Assembly (NCBI GenBank): GCA_936450465.1
Contig: OW388293.1
Location: 23,399,860-23,463,859 of the forward strand
Source of the DNA: Gibbula magus
Taxonomy: Eukaryota > Mollusca > Gastropoda > Trochida > Trochidae
Length of the DNA stretch: 64,000 nt
Reading direction: 5' to 3'
Shown: positions 63,001-64,000 of the stretch, piece after piece
Position numbering within the stretch: position 1 is the first letter of the stretch
Layout of the letters: every line of letters starts with the position of its first letter
The notes under the pieces: model-generated
The model's database searches: none
Seen by the model: only the letters and a program-made list of their open reading frames with translations
Told to the model about the DNA's origin: nothing
Translations under genes and position numbers: made by a program

Positions 63001-63979
63001 GTTATGAAAAACATTGCATAGAAATTTATCTTTACTAAACGTATATAAAAATTCATGTACTGAAGCTTTCCATGTCTGAAATACAACATTTTACGAAAAA
63101 AAGTCGGGTTAAGCTTTTTAAATAGTATATATGGTTAGCTTTCCAAATGTCAGGTTAAGTGATTTAAGGTGAAACAGGTGACAGTTTTCCTTAATATAAT
63201 ATTATTTTGACTTTTATCAATAAGCTCGTGAATAAATCGTTAAAGTGTAGTATTGCAGTGAAACCTGTTGCTGGATCACTTACACCATGGGCAGTGAATA
63301 TCAATGCACCATTGCACCAACACTTCTCTGCAGCGAAACAATCTGTCGATCCAAATGGAGGATCAAATTTCAAGTCAACATTATGTCAAGAACATAACAC
63401 TTTAGGCAGCTCTCATCCCTAGTTTACTGGAGACCACCATCGGGTCATCAAAGCTGAACATTCTGACACTCTCTTCACTTTCCTCACATATTATTTGTTG
63501 ATATCGATGTCTTTTGAGTACAGACACACGGAAAGACAAATTAGTGCCACATGACTACAACGACCAAATAAAGGTAATACAGCATTTGCTGATTATATAT
63601 TTTGCAGAATAATATAATTTTTCCCGAATCAAAATTGTCAAAAATAATAATTTAGCAAAAAGTTGTAATAGAGTTCTTACTACGTTTCTGCCTATGGTTT
63701 CAATTTAAAGGGGAAAAAAATTAAAATCTTTTATCAACCTGTATGAATTCTCGTTAGTTGCGTCAATTATATCTCATCCGAAAGACAGTGATCACTGCAG
63801 AATACAAATTCACACAGGAGATAAAAACCGACCACCTGACTTACACGCTCTCGTGTCTTTGATGAACTTGGAAATATTTTTTTTTATATCAAATGAAAGA
63901 TTAATGAATATAATTAATTAATCAACTGTCATTTTCCTCATAAACTGCCAGTCAATAAGTCAAGAAGACCACTTAATTT
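63001..63979. other. Downstream region of a second BHMT-like gene; nothing else seen
   Basis: It would contain the 3' UTR of the copy ending at 63980. No exact AATAAA was assigned on the minus strand close to the stop. An open frame near 63207-63422 is not recognisable. Confidence 0.4.
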
Positions 63980-64000
63980 CTACACAGCAGCCTTAAGACC
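63980..64000 (-). CDS. BHMT: 3' end of a second BHMT-like gene (partial, runs off the window)
   Basis: The last 21 bases on the minus strand encode GLKAAV and then TAG. They match the end of the BHMT-like gene at 48861-48881 (GLKAAV then TAA) at 18 of 21 bases as I read it; the differences are in the last Val codon and the stop codon. Sequence beyond the stop is unrelated between the two copies. The same strand, same reading frame and same C-terminus point to a head-to-tail tandem duplicate starting upstream of 64000. The evidence is short, so confirmation needs the next few hundred bases. Confidence 0.7.
   Translation of the reverse strand, partial: GLKAAV

Overview
This is an AT-rich animal nuclear genome window with spliced genes, long introns and dense repeats. 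There are no bacterial-type operons, no phage and no CRISPR array. The one complete gene, the tRNA-derived SINEs and the TIR elements with internal ~150-bp tandem repeats suggest a mollusc, probably a marine bivalve. That assignment is inference from repeat style and protein flavour; nothing in the window names a species.

Layout. 1-8.9 kb: repeats, including a 914-bp TIR-bounded element carrying five ~150-bp tandem units (366-1279) and a tRNA-SINE cluster (6.1-6.6 kb). 8.9-9.1 kb: a probable first coding exon (minus strand) of a secreted or membrane protein; its later exons are not securely found. 11.1-14.6 kb: a LINE reverse-transcriptase relic on the plus strand, split by a 5'-truncated LINE on the minus strand. 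14.7-18.0 kb: two adjacent head-to-tail copies of a non-coding repeat element. 18-35 kb: gene-poor sequence with dispersed repeats, a palindromic element, a second TIR element with internal repeats (24.9-25.6 kb) and long TA/AG microsatellites. 35.5-38.4 kb: a ~2.9-kb ACAGAT-type hexanucleotide satellite, invaded by a 130-bp MITE and by a 323-bp SINE. 42.3-44.6 kb: a 5'-truncated LINE flanked by a perfect 12-bp target-site duplication. 45-48 kb: two hairpin elements, SINEs and a minisatellite.

48.8-54.4 kb (minus strand): a complete seven-coding-exon betaine-homocysteine S-methyltransferase-like gene. It encodes 345 residues, all exon phases join, and the three zinc cysteines are present. Its introns carry a Tc1-type transposase fragment, a LINE 3' fragment, a SINE and a TIR element. 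The last 21 bases of the window, also on the minus strand, encode the same C-terminal residues followed by a different stop codon. I read this as the 3' end of a second tandem BHMT-like gene. The ~9.5 kb between the two copies holds an unexplained cluster of ten copies of a motif close to CAACAGATACGTTACC (57.8-59.3 kb), a palindromic MITE and Tc1-like transposase remnants.

Functionally, the only pathway visible is methionine regeneration by zinc-dependent transfer of a methyl group to homocysteine. Everything else is best read as transposable-element and satellite biology.
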